Source of the DNA: Mycobacteriales bacterium
Lineage (GTDB): Bacteria > Actinomycetota > Actinomycetes > Mycobacteriales > QHCD01
NCBI GenBank assembly: GCA_036497565.1
Contig: DASXJE010000090.1
Span: forward strand, 1-45,553
Length of the DNA stretch: 45,553 bases
Direction: 5' to 3'
Numbering within the stretch: position 1 is the stretch's first letter; every line of letters starts with the position of its first letter. Below, one piece after another: positions 37,188-45,553 of this stretch. Both the position numbers and the translations under genes were made by a program. A model generated the notes under the pieces. It saw nothing but the letters and a program-made list of their open reading frames with translations. It made no database searches and was not told the origin of the DNA.

Positions 37188-37193
37188 AGACTA
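37188..37193 (-). promoter_or_regulatory. Candidate -10 box (TAGTCT) for uppS
   Basis: TAGTCT ends eight bases before the GTG at 37179, consistent with leaderless transcription. Confidence 0.5.
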
Positions 37194-37249
37194 CGCGCCG
37201 CCCGCCCGGTCGCCCGGCAGGCTCGGTAGCCCGACCGACCGGCCTGCCG

Positions 37250-37255
37250 TAACTT
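37250..37255 (+). promoter_or_regulatory. Candidate -10 box (TAACTT) for the hemolysin III gene
   Basis: TAACTT ends seven bases before the ATG at 37263; no ribosome binding site is present. An 8-base inverted repeat (37215-37222 with 37242-37249) lies between this box and the opposing uppS box. Confidence 0.5.
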
Positions 37256-37262
37256 ATGCCCT

Positions 37263-37955
37263 ATGAGCGGGCTCACCGGGGCGGTTGTTCGCACGGGGCT
37301 TCCCGTCAAGCCGCGGTGGCGCGGCTGGCTGCACTTCTGGGCGTTCGTCGTATCGTTCGCGACCGGCGCCGTCCTGATCTCGCTGGCCGCCTTCAGCAGC
37401 GAACGGGCCGTGGTCGGCGCATCGATCTACGCGGTCACCGTCTCGCTGTTGTTCGGGACCAGCGCGCTCTATCACCGGCGTAACTGGGATGCGCACGGGC
37501 GCTCGGTGATGAAGCGCCTCGACCACTCGATGATCTTCGTGTTCATCGCGGGGACCTACACGCCCTTCGCGCTCCTCGTGCTGCCCCGCGAGTTCGGCGA
37601 GGTCATCCTCGCGGTGGTCTGGCTCGGTGCCCTCGGCGGCATCGTGCTCAAGCAGGCGTGGATCACGGCCCCCCGCTGGGTGACCGTGCCGCCTTATCTC
37701 GCCCTCGGCTGGGTGGCCGTCTTCGTGCTTCCCGCGATGCTGCGCCAGGCCGGCCTCGCCTCCCTCCTGCTGCTGGTCATCGGCGGCCTCATCTACACCT
37801 TCGGGGCGATCGTCTACGCGACCCGCCGCCCCGATCCGGCACCGTCGGTGTTCGGCTACCACGAGGTCTTCCACCTCTGCACCATCGTGGCGGCACTCTG
37901 CCACTACGTCGCGGTGTGCCTGGCGCTCTACGTCACCACAGTTCCGCTGCACTGA
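37263..37955 (+). CDS. Hemolysin III / PAQR family membrane protein
   Basis: A 230-residue protein with seven predicted spans. PAQR motifs are visible: SALYHRRNW near the first loop, KRLDHSMIFVFIAGTYTPF, and HEVFHLCTIVAALCHY at the end, supplying the histidine and aspartate residues thought to bind zinc. Bacterial members are called hemolysin III-like, though the role is unclear. Position beside uppS matches Rv1085c-Rv1086. Confidence 0.92.
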   Translation: MSGLTGAVVRTGLPVKPRWRGWLHFWAFVVSFATGAVLISLAAFSSERAVVGASIYAVTVSLLFGTSALYHRRNWDAHGRSVMKRLDHSMIFVFIAGTYTPFALLVLPREFGEVILAVVWLGALGGIVLKQAWITAPRWVTVPPYLALGWVAVFVLPAMLRQAGLASLLLLVIGGLIYTFGAIVYATRRPDPAPSVFGYHEVFHLCTIVAALCHYVAVCLALYVTTVPLH

Positions 37956-37997
37956 CCGACGGCCCGCCCGGCGTCTGCGGGGCGCGGTGCCCGGGCG

Positions 37998-38003
37998 TAG
38001 CAT
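37998..38003 (+). promoter_or_regulatory. Candidate -10 box (TAGCAT) for the GGDEF-EAL gene
   Basis: TAGCAT lies 27 bases before the GTG at 38031 and leaves a short leader with an AAGGGGGA ribosome site. Confidence 0.4.
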
Positions 38004-38030
38004 CGCGCCAGCGTCGAAGGGGGATCGCGC

Positions 38031-40457
38031 GTGGCCGAGACGACATCGGTGTCACGCAGGCCCGCCGAGCCAACTGCGGCCGAGGTGCACCGGGCGGTCG
38101 ACGAGTTCTTCCTCAAGGCCGTCACCGGTGTGGCAGTCGCCGACCTCGCTGGCACGGTGGTCCAGGCAAACCCGGCATTCGCGGCACTGGTCGGCCGCAC
38201 CATCGCCGATGTCATGGGCCGGCAGTGGGTCGATCTGCTTCCCGTGCCGGCCGACCCGGCCGGCGTCGACGAGGTCCATACGACCGCGCACGTCGTGCGG
38301 CCGGACGGTGCGCAGATCACCGCCGCGGTATCCGTGCTGACCCTGCGCACCCCCGACGACCGGCCCTACAGCCGGCTGGTGCAGGCCCAGGAGCAGGCGC
38401 CCGACGAGGCGGGCGCCGTACGCCGCAGCGACCTGCTGTACCGGCAGCTCGCCCGAAGCATGCCCGACGCCGCGATCCTGCGGTTCGACCGCGACCTCAC
38501 CGTCGTCGGCGCCGAGGGCCTGGCGCTCGGACGGGAGGGGCTCGCCGCCGGTGACATCGAGGGCCGGCCGCTGCACGAGGTCATCTCGGCGGAGCGATAC
38601 GCACGGGTCGCCCCGCATCTGGCCGCTGCACTCCGCGGTGTGGTGCGCGTCTTCGACAGTCCGGGCGAGAACGACTCGACCCTCTACCGCAGCCGGACGG
38701 CGCCGGTCCGCGAGGACGACGGGGCCATCACCGGCGTGCTCCTGGTCAGCGAGGACGTCACCGGATCCCGGCAGGTGGAAAACGCCCTGCGGGAGAGCGA
38801 ACAGCGCTTCCGCGATCTGTTCGAGTTCGCCCCGATGGGCATCGCCTTGATGTCGACCGAGCCCCGGGTACTCGCGGTGAACGGTGCCGCCTGCACGATG
38901 TTGGGTCGCAGCAGATCCGAGCTCGAGGCATGGCAGCCGGGTGACTACATCGTCGACGAGGACGCCGCGATCCCGCGGAGCATCTACGACGAGCTGGTCC
39001 GCGGCGACGGCATCAGCCGAGGCGAGCTGCGGCTGCTCAAGCCGGACGGCGACGCGGTCTGGGTGTCGGTCAGCGCCGTCCGGATGGACCAGACGGCGGG
39101 CAGCATGCTGGTGGTCTATCTGCAGGACGTCACCGCCCGCAAGGTGGTGGAGAGCCGGCTCTCGCACGCCGCGCTGCACGACAGCCTCACCGACCTGCCC
39201 AACCGGGTGCTGTTGCTCGACCGGCTGCGCAGGGCGCAACTGCGTGCGGCGGTCACCGGCGACCGCATCGCCGTACTGTTCTGCGACCTCGACAACTTCA
39301 AACGCATCAACGACTCGCTCGGCCACGACGTCGGCGACGACCTCTTGGCGGAAGTGGCGCATCGGATCACCGGCTGCCTGCGACTCACCGACACCGCGGC
39401 ACGGCTCGGCGGCGACGAGTTCGTCGTGCTGTGCGAGTCCCTGCACGACGTCAGTAACGCGACGAGCGTCGCCGTGCGGATCCAGGAGTCGCTCGGCCGG
39501 CCGATCCAGGTGGCCGACCACCAGATCCATCTGTCGGCCTCGATCGGCATCGCCCTGGTCGACAAGCTCGACCGCCGGCCGGAGGAGGTCCTCCGGGTCG
39601 CCGATGCGGCCATGTACCGCGCCAAGCGCAACGGCCGGGCGCGCTACGAGTTGGTCGACGACGAACTCGAGGCGCTGGCCGAGCGACAGGTGCGTCTGGA
39701 GGCCGAGCTCACCCACGCCATCGCCAACGGCGAACTGCGGGTGCACTACCAACTCATCGTCGACGCCAACCGGGTTCCGCGCGCCGTCGAGGCGTTGGTG
39801 CGCTGGCAGCACCCGACCCGCGGCCTGCTCGGCCCGACCGAGTTCCTCGACGTCGCCGAAGCGGCCGGGCTCGTCGTCCCGCTGGGTGGCTGGGTCCTCG
39901 ACCAGGCGTGCCGACAGGGAGCGCAGTGGCTGCGCCGCTGGCCCGATCGCTCACTGCGGACGTGCGTCAACATCAGCGCCAGCCAACTCGGGCGACCGGA
40001 CTTCGTCGCCACGCTACGTCGGGTGCTGGACGAGACCGGGCTGCCGCCGGAGCAGCTCTGCCTCGAGCTGACGGAGTCGCACATGCTGGAGCTGACGCCG
40101 TCGGTGCGGGGCGAGCTGGTCGCGCTCCGGTCGCTCGGCGTTCTGGTCGCGGTGGACGACTTCGGGACCGGTTACGCGCCGTTGACGTTTCTCACCCGGC
40201 TGCCCGCGCAGGTGCTGAAGGTGGACCGGTCGTTCGTGTCGGGGATCGGCACGGACCTCGCCGACACCGCAATCGTCGACGCCCTCCTCCGGCTGGGCCG
40301 GGCGGTCGGGTGCGAGGTCGTCGCCGAGGGCGTGGAGACCGCCGACCAGTGGGAGCGACTGCTCGCGATGGGCTGTTCCCGCGGTCAGGGCTTCCTGCAC
40401 GCCGTCCCGGCAGAAGCACCGACCGCCGAGTCGCTCCTCGCCGCGGCGTTCGACTGA
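38031..40457 (+). CDS. PAS-PAS-PAS-GGDEF-EAL c-di-GMP cyclase/phosphodiesterase
   Basis: An 808-residue soluble signalling enzyme. Three PAS-like regions occupy about 18-110, 128-235 and 245-365. The GGDEF domain (370-535) has an intact GGDEF at about 460-464. The inhibitory-site pattern RxxD (RLTD) lies five residues before it, so product feedback is likely. The EAL domain (545-795) keeps the catalytic set: EAL at about 587, NISASQ, LELTES, DDFGTGY, LKVDRSF, AEGVET and QGFLHAVP. Both activities are therefore possible; which dominates cannot be told. No membrane span, so the PAS domains sense a cytoplasmic signal. Confidence 0.95.
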   Translation: MAETTSVSRRPAEPTAAEVHRAVDEFFLKAVTGVAVADLAGTVVQANPAFAALVGRTIADVMGRQWVDLLPVPADPAGVDEVHTTAHVVRPDGAQITAAVSVLTLRTPDDRPYSRLVQAQEQAPDEAGAVRRSDLLYRQLARSMPDAAILRFDRDLTVVGAEGLALGREGLAAGDIEGRPLHEVISAERYARVAPHLAAALRGVVRVFDSPGENDSTLYRSRTAPVREDDGAITGVLLVSEDVTGSRQVENALRESEQRFRDLFEFAPMGIALMSTEPRVLAVNGAACTMLGRSRSELEAWQPGDYIVDEDAAIPRSIYDELVRGDGISRGELRLLKPDGDAVWVSVSAVRMDQTAGSMLVVYLQDVTARKVVESRLSHAALHDSLTDLPNRVLLLDRLRRAQLRAAVTGDRIAVLFCDLDNFKRINDSLGHDVGDDLLAEVAHRITGCLRLTDTAARLGGDEFVVLCESLHDVSNATSVAVRIQESLGRPIQVADHQIHLSASIGIALVDKLDRRPEEVLRVADAAMYRAKRNGRARYELVDDELEALAERQVRLEAELTHAIANGELRVHYQLIVDANRVPRAVEALVRWQHPTRGLLGPTEFLDVAEAAGLVVPLGGWVLDQACRQGAQWLRRWPDRSLRTCVNISASQLGRPDFVATLRRVLDETGLPPEQLCLELTESHMLELTPSVRGELVALRSLGVLVAVDDFGTGYAPLTFLTRLPAQVLKVDRSFVSGIGTDLADTAIVDALLRLGRAVGCEVVAEGVETADQWERLLAMGCSRGQGFLHAVPAEAPTAESLLAAAFD

Positions 40458-40467
40458 CGGTCCGAGC

Positions 40468-42474
<2,007 letters not shown>

Positions 42475-42515
42475 GGACCCTCCCTCTCCGGTCGCGGATC
42501 GTCGTCCACTGTCCT

Positions 42516-42543
42516 CTACCCAGACTGGCCTACCCAGATTGGC
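42516..42543. repeat. 14-base tandem repeat in the DUF255-MMPL intergenic region
   Basis: CTACCCAGACTGGC is followed directly by CTACCCAGATTGGC (one mismatch). It lies in the divergent promoter region, about 55-80 bases upstream of the candidate MMPL -10 box, and could be a direct-repeat regulator site. Confidence 0.5.
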
Positions 42544-42596
42544 GTGGGTCGACAGCCGTAGCCGCCGTTTCCCCGCTCAGCGCCGTCCGGTGCAGC

Positions 42597-42602
42597 TACG
42601 CT
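42597..42602 (+). promoter_or_regulatory. Candidate -10 box (TACGCT) for the MMPL transporter gene
   Basis: TACGCT fits TANNNT and would give a leader of about 38 bases with a G-rich ribosome site before the ATG at 42648. Confidence 0.3.
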
Positions 42603-42647
42603 CCATGAGGACGGGGCCCGGCGTGCTCGGCTCGGGGGGGTCGCGGA

Positions 42648-44897
42648 ATGAACGCGCTGCTCGAACGACTCGGACGGTTCGCCGTACGCCGGCACTGGCT
42701 GGTGATCGTCGGCTGGCTGGTCATCCTGGGCGCGGCCGTGCTCCTCCGGAACAACTTCGGCGGGAACTACGTCAACGACTACAACGTGCCGGGGAGCCAA
42801 TCGGCGCAGGGGCTGTCGCGCCTTCAGTCTGACTTTCCGTCCCAAAGCGGAAACTCCGGGCAACTGGTATTCCACTCACATCATGGCACGGTGGCCGAGC
42901 AGACCACCGCGGTGAACCAGGCCGTGAGCAACGCGAGCAAGCTCCCGCACGTCATGAGCGCGGTGAGCCCGTTCGCCTCCTCCAACTCCACCCTGGTCTC
43001 GAAGGACGGCACCATCGCCTACGGGACGCTGTCTTTCAATGTCGTGCCGGCGACCCTCGACACGGGATACCTGGACAAGCTGAACACAGCCGTGCAGCCG
43101 GCCCGGTCCGCCGGTCTCGAGGTGGAGTACGGCACCGGCGCGGGCCAGATCGGGCAGGAACCCGACGACCTGACGTCGGAGATCATCGGGCTCTCGTGCG
43201 CGCTCCTGCTGCTGATCGGGATGTTCGGGGCACTCATCGCCGCGGCGATCCCCTTGCTGTCCGCCATCTTCAGCGTCGTCACCGGGCTGTCCCTGGTCGG
43301 CCTGCTCGCGGCCGCCACAAACCTGCCGACCACCGCCGCGACGGTGGCAACCCTGCTCGGCCTGGGAGTCGCCGTCGACTACGGGCTCTTCCTCGTCGCC
43401 CGGCACCGGGAGCAGATCGACTCGGGAATGGGGGTCGAGGAGTCCGTCACGCGGGCCGAAGGTACGTCCGGCGCGGCGATCGTGGTGGCCGGCAGCACCG
43501 TGGTCGTGGCGATCCTGGGGCTCTACGTCTCCGGCGTGCCGTTCGTCGGGGCGCTGGGCGCCGCGTCGGCGTTGGTCGTCGCGGTCACGATGCTCGCGGC
43601 GCTGACGCTCGTGCCCGCGTTCATGGGGGTGGCGGGAAACAACATCCGCGCGTTGCGCGTGCGCCTGCGCGCGCGCCGGGCCAGGCGCCGGGCCGGCCAC
43701 AACGGCTCGGTCGAGAAGATCACGCCCCCCGACCACGAGAACTCGCCGTTCGCCCGGTGGGGACGAAAGGTCAGCGGGAACCCGTGGCCGTGGGCGATCG
43801 GCAGCGTCGCCGTACTGGTGCTCCTGGCTGTGCCGTTCTTCTCCATGCGGCTCGGGCAGCTCGACAACGGCTCGAACCCGACCTCGCAGACCAGCCGACG
43901 CGCGTATGACCTGATAAACCAGGGATTCGGGCCCGGTTACAACGGCCCGATCACCGTGGTCGTCGTGCTGCCCAAGGCGTCGACGTCGTCGAACCAGTCG
44001 CTGCTCAGCTCCATGCAGAGCACCCTCACCAAGACGCCGGGCGTCGCCGTGGTGCCCGCACCGGTGGTGAACAGCGCCGGCACCACCGCGATCATCAACG
44101 TCATCCAGACGACCGAGCCGCAGGCCGAGGCGACGACGAACCTCGTCGACAACCTCCGCAATTCGGTGTTGCCGCCGTTAGGAGCGAAGACCTATCTGAC
44201 CGGGGCGACCGCCGGCGGCGTCGACTTCACCGAGAAGGCAGCCGACCGGATGCCCTACCTGATCCTCGCCGTCGTGTTCGTGGCGTTCATTCTGCTCACC
44301 ATCGCCTTCCGGTCGGTCGTCATCGCCACGAAGGCAGCGATCCTCAACCTGCTGTCGGTCGGCGCGGCGTACGGCGTCATCGTCGCGATCTTCCAGTGGG
44401 GCTGGGGCTCCTCGTGGCTCGGCATCGACGAGAAGTTACCCATCCCGGCCTACGTACCGATGCTGGTCTTCGCGATCGTCTTCGGACTGTCGATGGACTA
44501 CGAGGTGTTCCTGCTCTCCCGGGTGCACGAGGCCTACGTGCGCACCAAGGACGAGCAACGCAGCGTCGCCCTCGGGATCGGGAGCACGGCCAGGGTCATC
44601 ACGACGGCTGCGGCCATCATGGTCGTCGTGTTCACCAGCTTCGTGCTCAACCCTGATCCTGCGGTGAAGATGCTGGCGATCGGTATGGCGGTGGCCGTAC
44701 TCATCGACGCGAGCCTGGTACGGATGATGCTGGTCCCGGCGATCATGTCGCTGCTCGGCAGTCATGCCTGGTGGATGCCGCACTGGATGGAGCGGATCGT
44801 GCCCAACCTCGAACTGGAGGGCAGCCCGCCGGGTCCGCCGCCGACCCCGCCCGCACCGGCCAAGCCGGGCGTCCCGGAGACGGTGCCGCCGAAATAG
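42648..44897 (+). CDS. MMPL family RND-type transporter
   Basis: A 749-residue transporter with the twofold RND layout: one N-terminal span (HWLVIVGWLVILGAAVLL), a first outer domain, a five-span bundle, and the same again after about residue 380. The proton-relay Asp-Tyr pairs are seen in LGVAVDYGLFLVARHRE and FGLSMDYEVFLLSRVHEAYV. MMPL proteins export lipids or drugs; this short form lacks the long outer loops of mycobacterial MmpL3. The C-terminus is a proline-rich cytoplasmic tail (PPGPPPTPPAPAKPG). Two TTA leucine codons occur (44178-44180, 44436-44438). Confidence 0.93.
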   Translation: MNALLERLGRFAVRRHWLVIVGWLVILGAAVLLRNNFGGNYVNDYNVPGSQSAQGLSRLQSDFPSQSGNSGQLVFHSHHGTVAEQTTAVNQAVSNASKLPHVMSAVSPFASSNSTLVSKDGTIAYGTLSFNVVPATLDTGYLDKLNTAVQPARSAGLEVEYGTGAGQIGQEPDDLTSEIIGLSCALLLLIGMFGALIAAAIPLLSAIFSVVTGLSLVGLLAAATNLPTTAATVATLLGLGVAVDYGLFLVARHREQIDSGMGVEESVTRAEGTSGAAIVVAGSTVVVAILGLYVSGVPFVGALGAASALVVAVTMLAALTLVPAFMGVAGNNIRALRVRLRARRARRRAGHNGSVEKITPPDHENSPFARWGRKVSGNPWPWAIGSVAVLVLLAVPFFSMRLGQLDNGSNPTSQTSRRAYDLINQGFGPGYNGPITVVVVLPKASTSSNQSLLSSMQSTLTKTPGVAVVPAPVVNSAGTTAIINVIQTTEPQAEATTNLVDNLRNSVLPPLGAKTYLTGATAGGVDFTEKAADRMPYLILAVVFVAFILLTIAFRSVVIATKAAILNLLSVGAAYGVIVAIFQWGWGSSWLGIDEKLPIPAYVPMLVFAIVFGLSMDYEVFLLSRVHEAYVRTKDEQRSVALGIGSTARVITTAAAIMVVVFTSFVLNPDPAVKMLAIGMAVAVLIDASLVRMMLVPAIMSLLGSHAWWMPHWMERIVPNLELEGSPPGPPPTPPAPAKPGVPETVPPK

Positions 44898-44901
44898 CCC
44901 C

Positions 44902-44907
44902 TAGGAT
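44902..44907 (+). promoter_or_regulatory. Candidate -10 box (TAGGAT) for the alpha/beta hydrolase gene
   Basis: TAGGAT ends seven bases before GTG at 44915. An in-frame ATG at 44906 overlaps the box itself, which argues for the GTG as the real, leaderless start. Confidence 0.45.
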
Positions 44908-44914
44908 GCCCCGA

Positions 44915-45553
44915 GTGGAGTGGCAGGGGTTCGTCACTGCGGACGACGGGTGTCGACTGTGGACCGAGGTCGCTGGTGACGGACCCCCGATGGTTCTGTG
45001 CCACGGCGGCCCCGGTCTGTGGGACTACCTTTCACCGGTCGCCCGGTCGATCGGTGCCGGCTACCGCGTGCACCGCTACGACCAGCGCGCCGGCGGCCGG
45101 TCGAGCCGGGAGCGGCCGTGGACGCTCGACCGGTTCGTCCGCGACCTCGACGCCGTACGCGCTCATTTCGGCTACGAGCGCTGGCTGGTCGGCGGGCACT
45201 CGTTCGGCGCGGACCTCGCCTTGCGCTACGCCTGCGCCTACCCGGAACGCACGATCGCGGTCGTCTACGTCGCCGGGGTCGGGATCGCCTGGACCACCTA
45301 CCGCGCAGCGTTCGGCGCGGCCGTGACCGCGCGACGGCCCGCCGACGACGAACGCCGCTACCGCGAGCTGTCCGACCGGGACCGCACCGATGCCGAGGAA
45401 CGCGAGTTCCGCATCCTGTCCTGGACCACGGACTACGTCGATCCCGCTGTCGGCAAGGCGAATGCCGCCGGGATGGCCGACAGCGGCATGTCGGTCAACT
45501 ACGAGCTCAACCGAATTCTGGGCGCGGAGTCGAAGATGGAGAGCGCGTCCGCT
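44915..45553 (+). CDS. Alpha/beta hydrolase, proline iminopeptidase-like (cut by right edge)
   Basis: The frame is open to the last base, giving 213 residues. The oxyanion-hole motif is LCHGGPGLWDYL, followed by YDQRAGGRSSRERPW, which matches the DQRGxGRS motif of proline iminopeptidases. The nucleophile elbow is GGHSFGAD with the catalytic Ser. The catalytic Asp and His lie beyond the window. It could remove N-terminal proline from peptides or be another small-molecule hydrolase of the same family. It begins 17 bases after the MMPL gene. Confidence 0.88.
   Translation, partial: MEWQGFVTADDGCRLWTEVAGDGPPMVLCHGGPGLWDYLSPVARSIGAGYRVHRYDQRAGGRSSRERPWTLDRFVRDLDAVRAHFGYERWLVGGHSFGADLALRYACAYPERTIAVVYVAGVGIAWTTYRAAFGAAVTARRPADDERRYRELSDRDRTDAEEREFRILSWTTDYVDPAVGKANAAGMADSGMSVNYELNRILGAESKMESASA

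Noticed and set aside
38052-39812. A 586-residue open frame opposite the GGDEF-EAL gene, and a similar 536-residue frame at 40825-42435 opposite the DUF255 gene
   Set aside because: Both mirror well-identified genes and have shadow-like composition.

Overview
The window is high-GC actinobacterial chromosome. It has many GTG starts, ATGA/GTGA/TGATG stop-start overlaps and leaderless-looking TANNNT promoters. It also carries a mycothiol gene (mshB), a Sdh1-type succinate dehydrogenase, class II fructose-bisphosphatase and class II fumarase. Two stretches follow gene orders I remember from Mycobacterium tuberculosis: typA / family 5 solute-binding lipoprotein / mshB (compare Rv1165-Rv1170), and DUF255 / hemolysin III / cis-prenyltransferase / phoH / fumC / glpX / DUF4245 / xseBA / Rv1109c-like / ispH / DUF6542 / ychF (compare Rv1084-Rv1112). 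I place the organism near Frankiales/Mycobacteriales in the broad sense, not to species. I saw no tRNA, rRNA, CRISPR array, IS element or prophage, and no gap between genes exceeds about 300 bases.

Region 1 (1-9.3 kb, leftward): the start of a DUF222/13E12-type gene at the left edge, then (in transcription order) typA, a peptide-type solute-binding lipoprotein, two permeases, two ATPases and mshB. The transporter genes overlap or nearly touch, and mshB starts one base after the last ATPase. A perfect 16-bp-stem hairpin lies between the binding protein and the permeases.

Region 2 (9.4-17.6 kb): sdhC-sdhA-sdhB, a convergent SRPBCC-NUDIX fusion gene, then a coupled run of pterin-4a-carbinolamine dehydratase, aminopeptidase C, a Gfo/Idh/MocA oxidoreductase and a protein I do not recognise.

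Region 3 (17.6-24.4 kb): accessory genes. These are an AadA-like nucleotidyltransferase, a PPOX-GNAT pair, a DksA/TraR zinc finger protein, a LysR regulator divergent from a DUF1275-dehydrogenase pair, a Gly/Arg/His-rich small membrane protein, a 45-residue lysine-rich protein, and ychF.

Region 4 (24.5-37.2 kb): conserved housekeeping block. It holds rmuC, a DUF6542 membrane protein, ispH, a lipid-droplet-type protein with a TEDFP repeat, xseA-xseB, a DUF4245 protein, glpX, fumC, a ferritin-like protein, PIN-PhoH, an unknown membrane protein coupled to a DUF885 peptidase, and a short-chain cis-prenyltransferase.

Region 5 (37.2-45.6 kb): a hemolysin III/PAQR protein, a PAS-GGDEF-EAL c-di-GMP enzyme with both catalytic motifs and the inhibitory site intact, a DUF255 thioredoxin-fold protein, an MMPL transporter, and an alpha/beta hydrolase cut by the right edge.

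The points most worth a second look are the transporter-mshB operon, the aminopeptidase C operon with its unknown partner, the SRPBCC-NUDIX fusion, and ten genes whose start codon follows a TANNNT box by only 6-8 bases.
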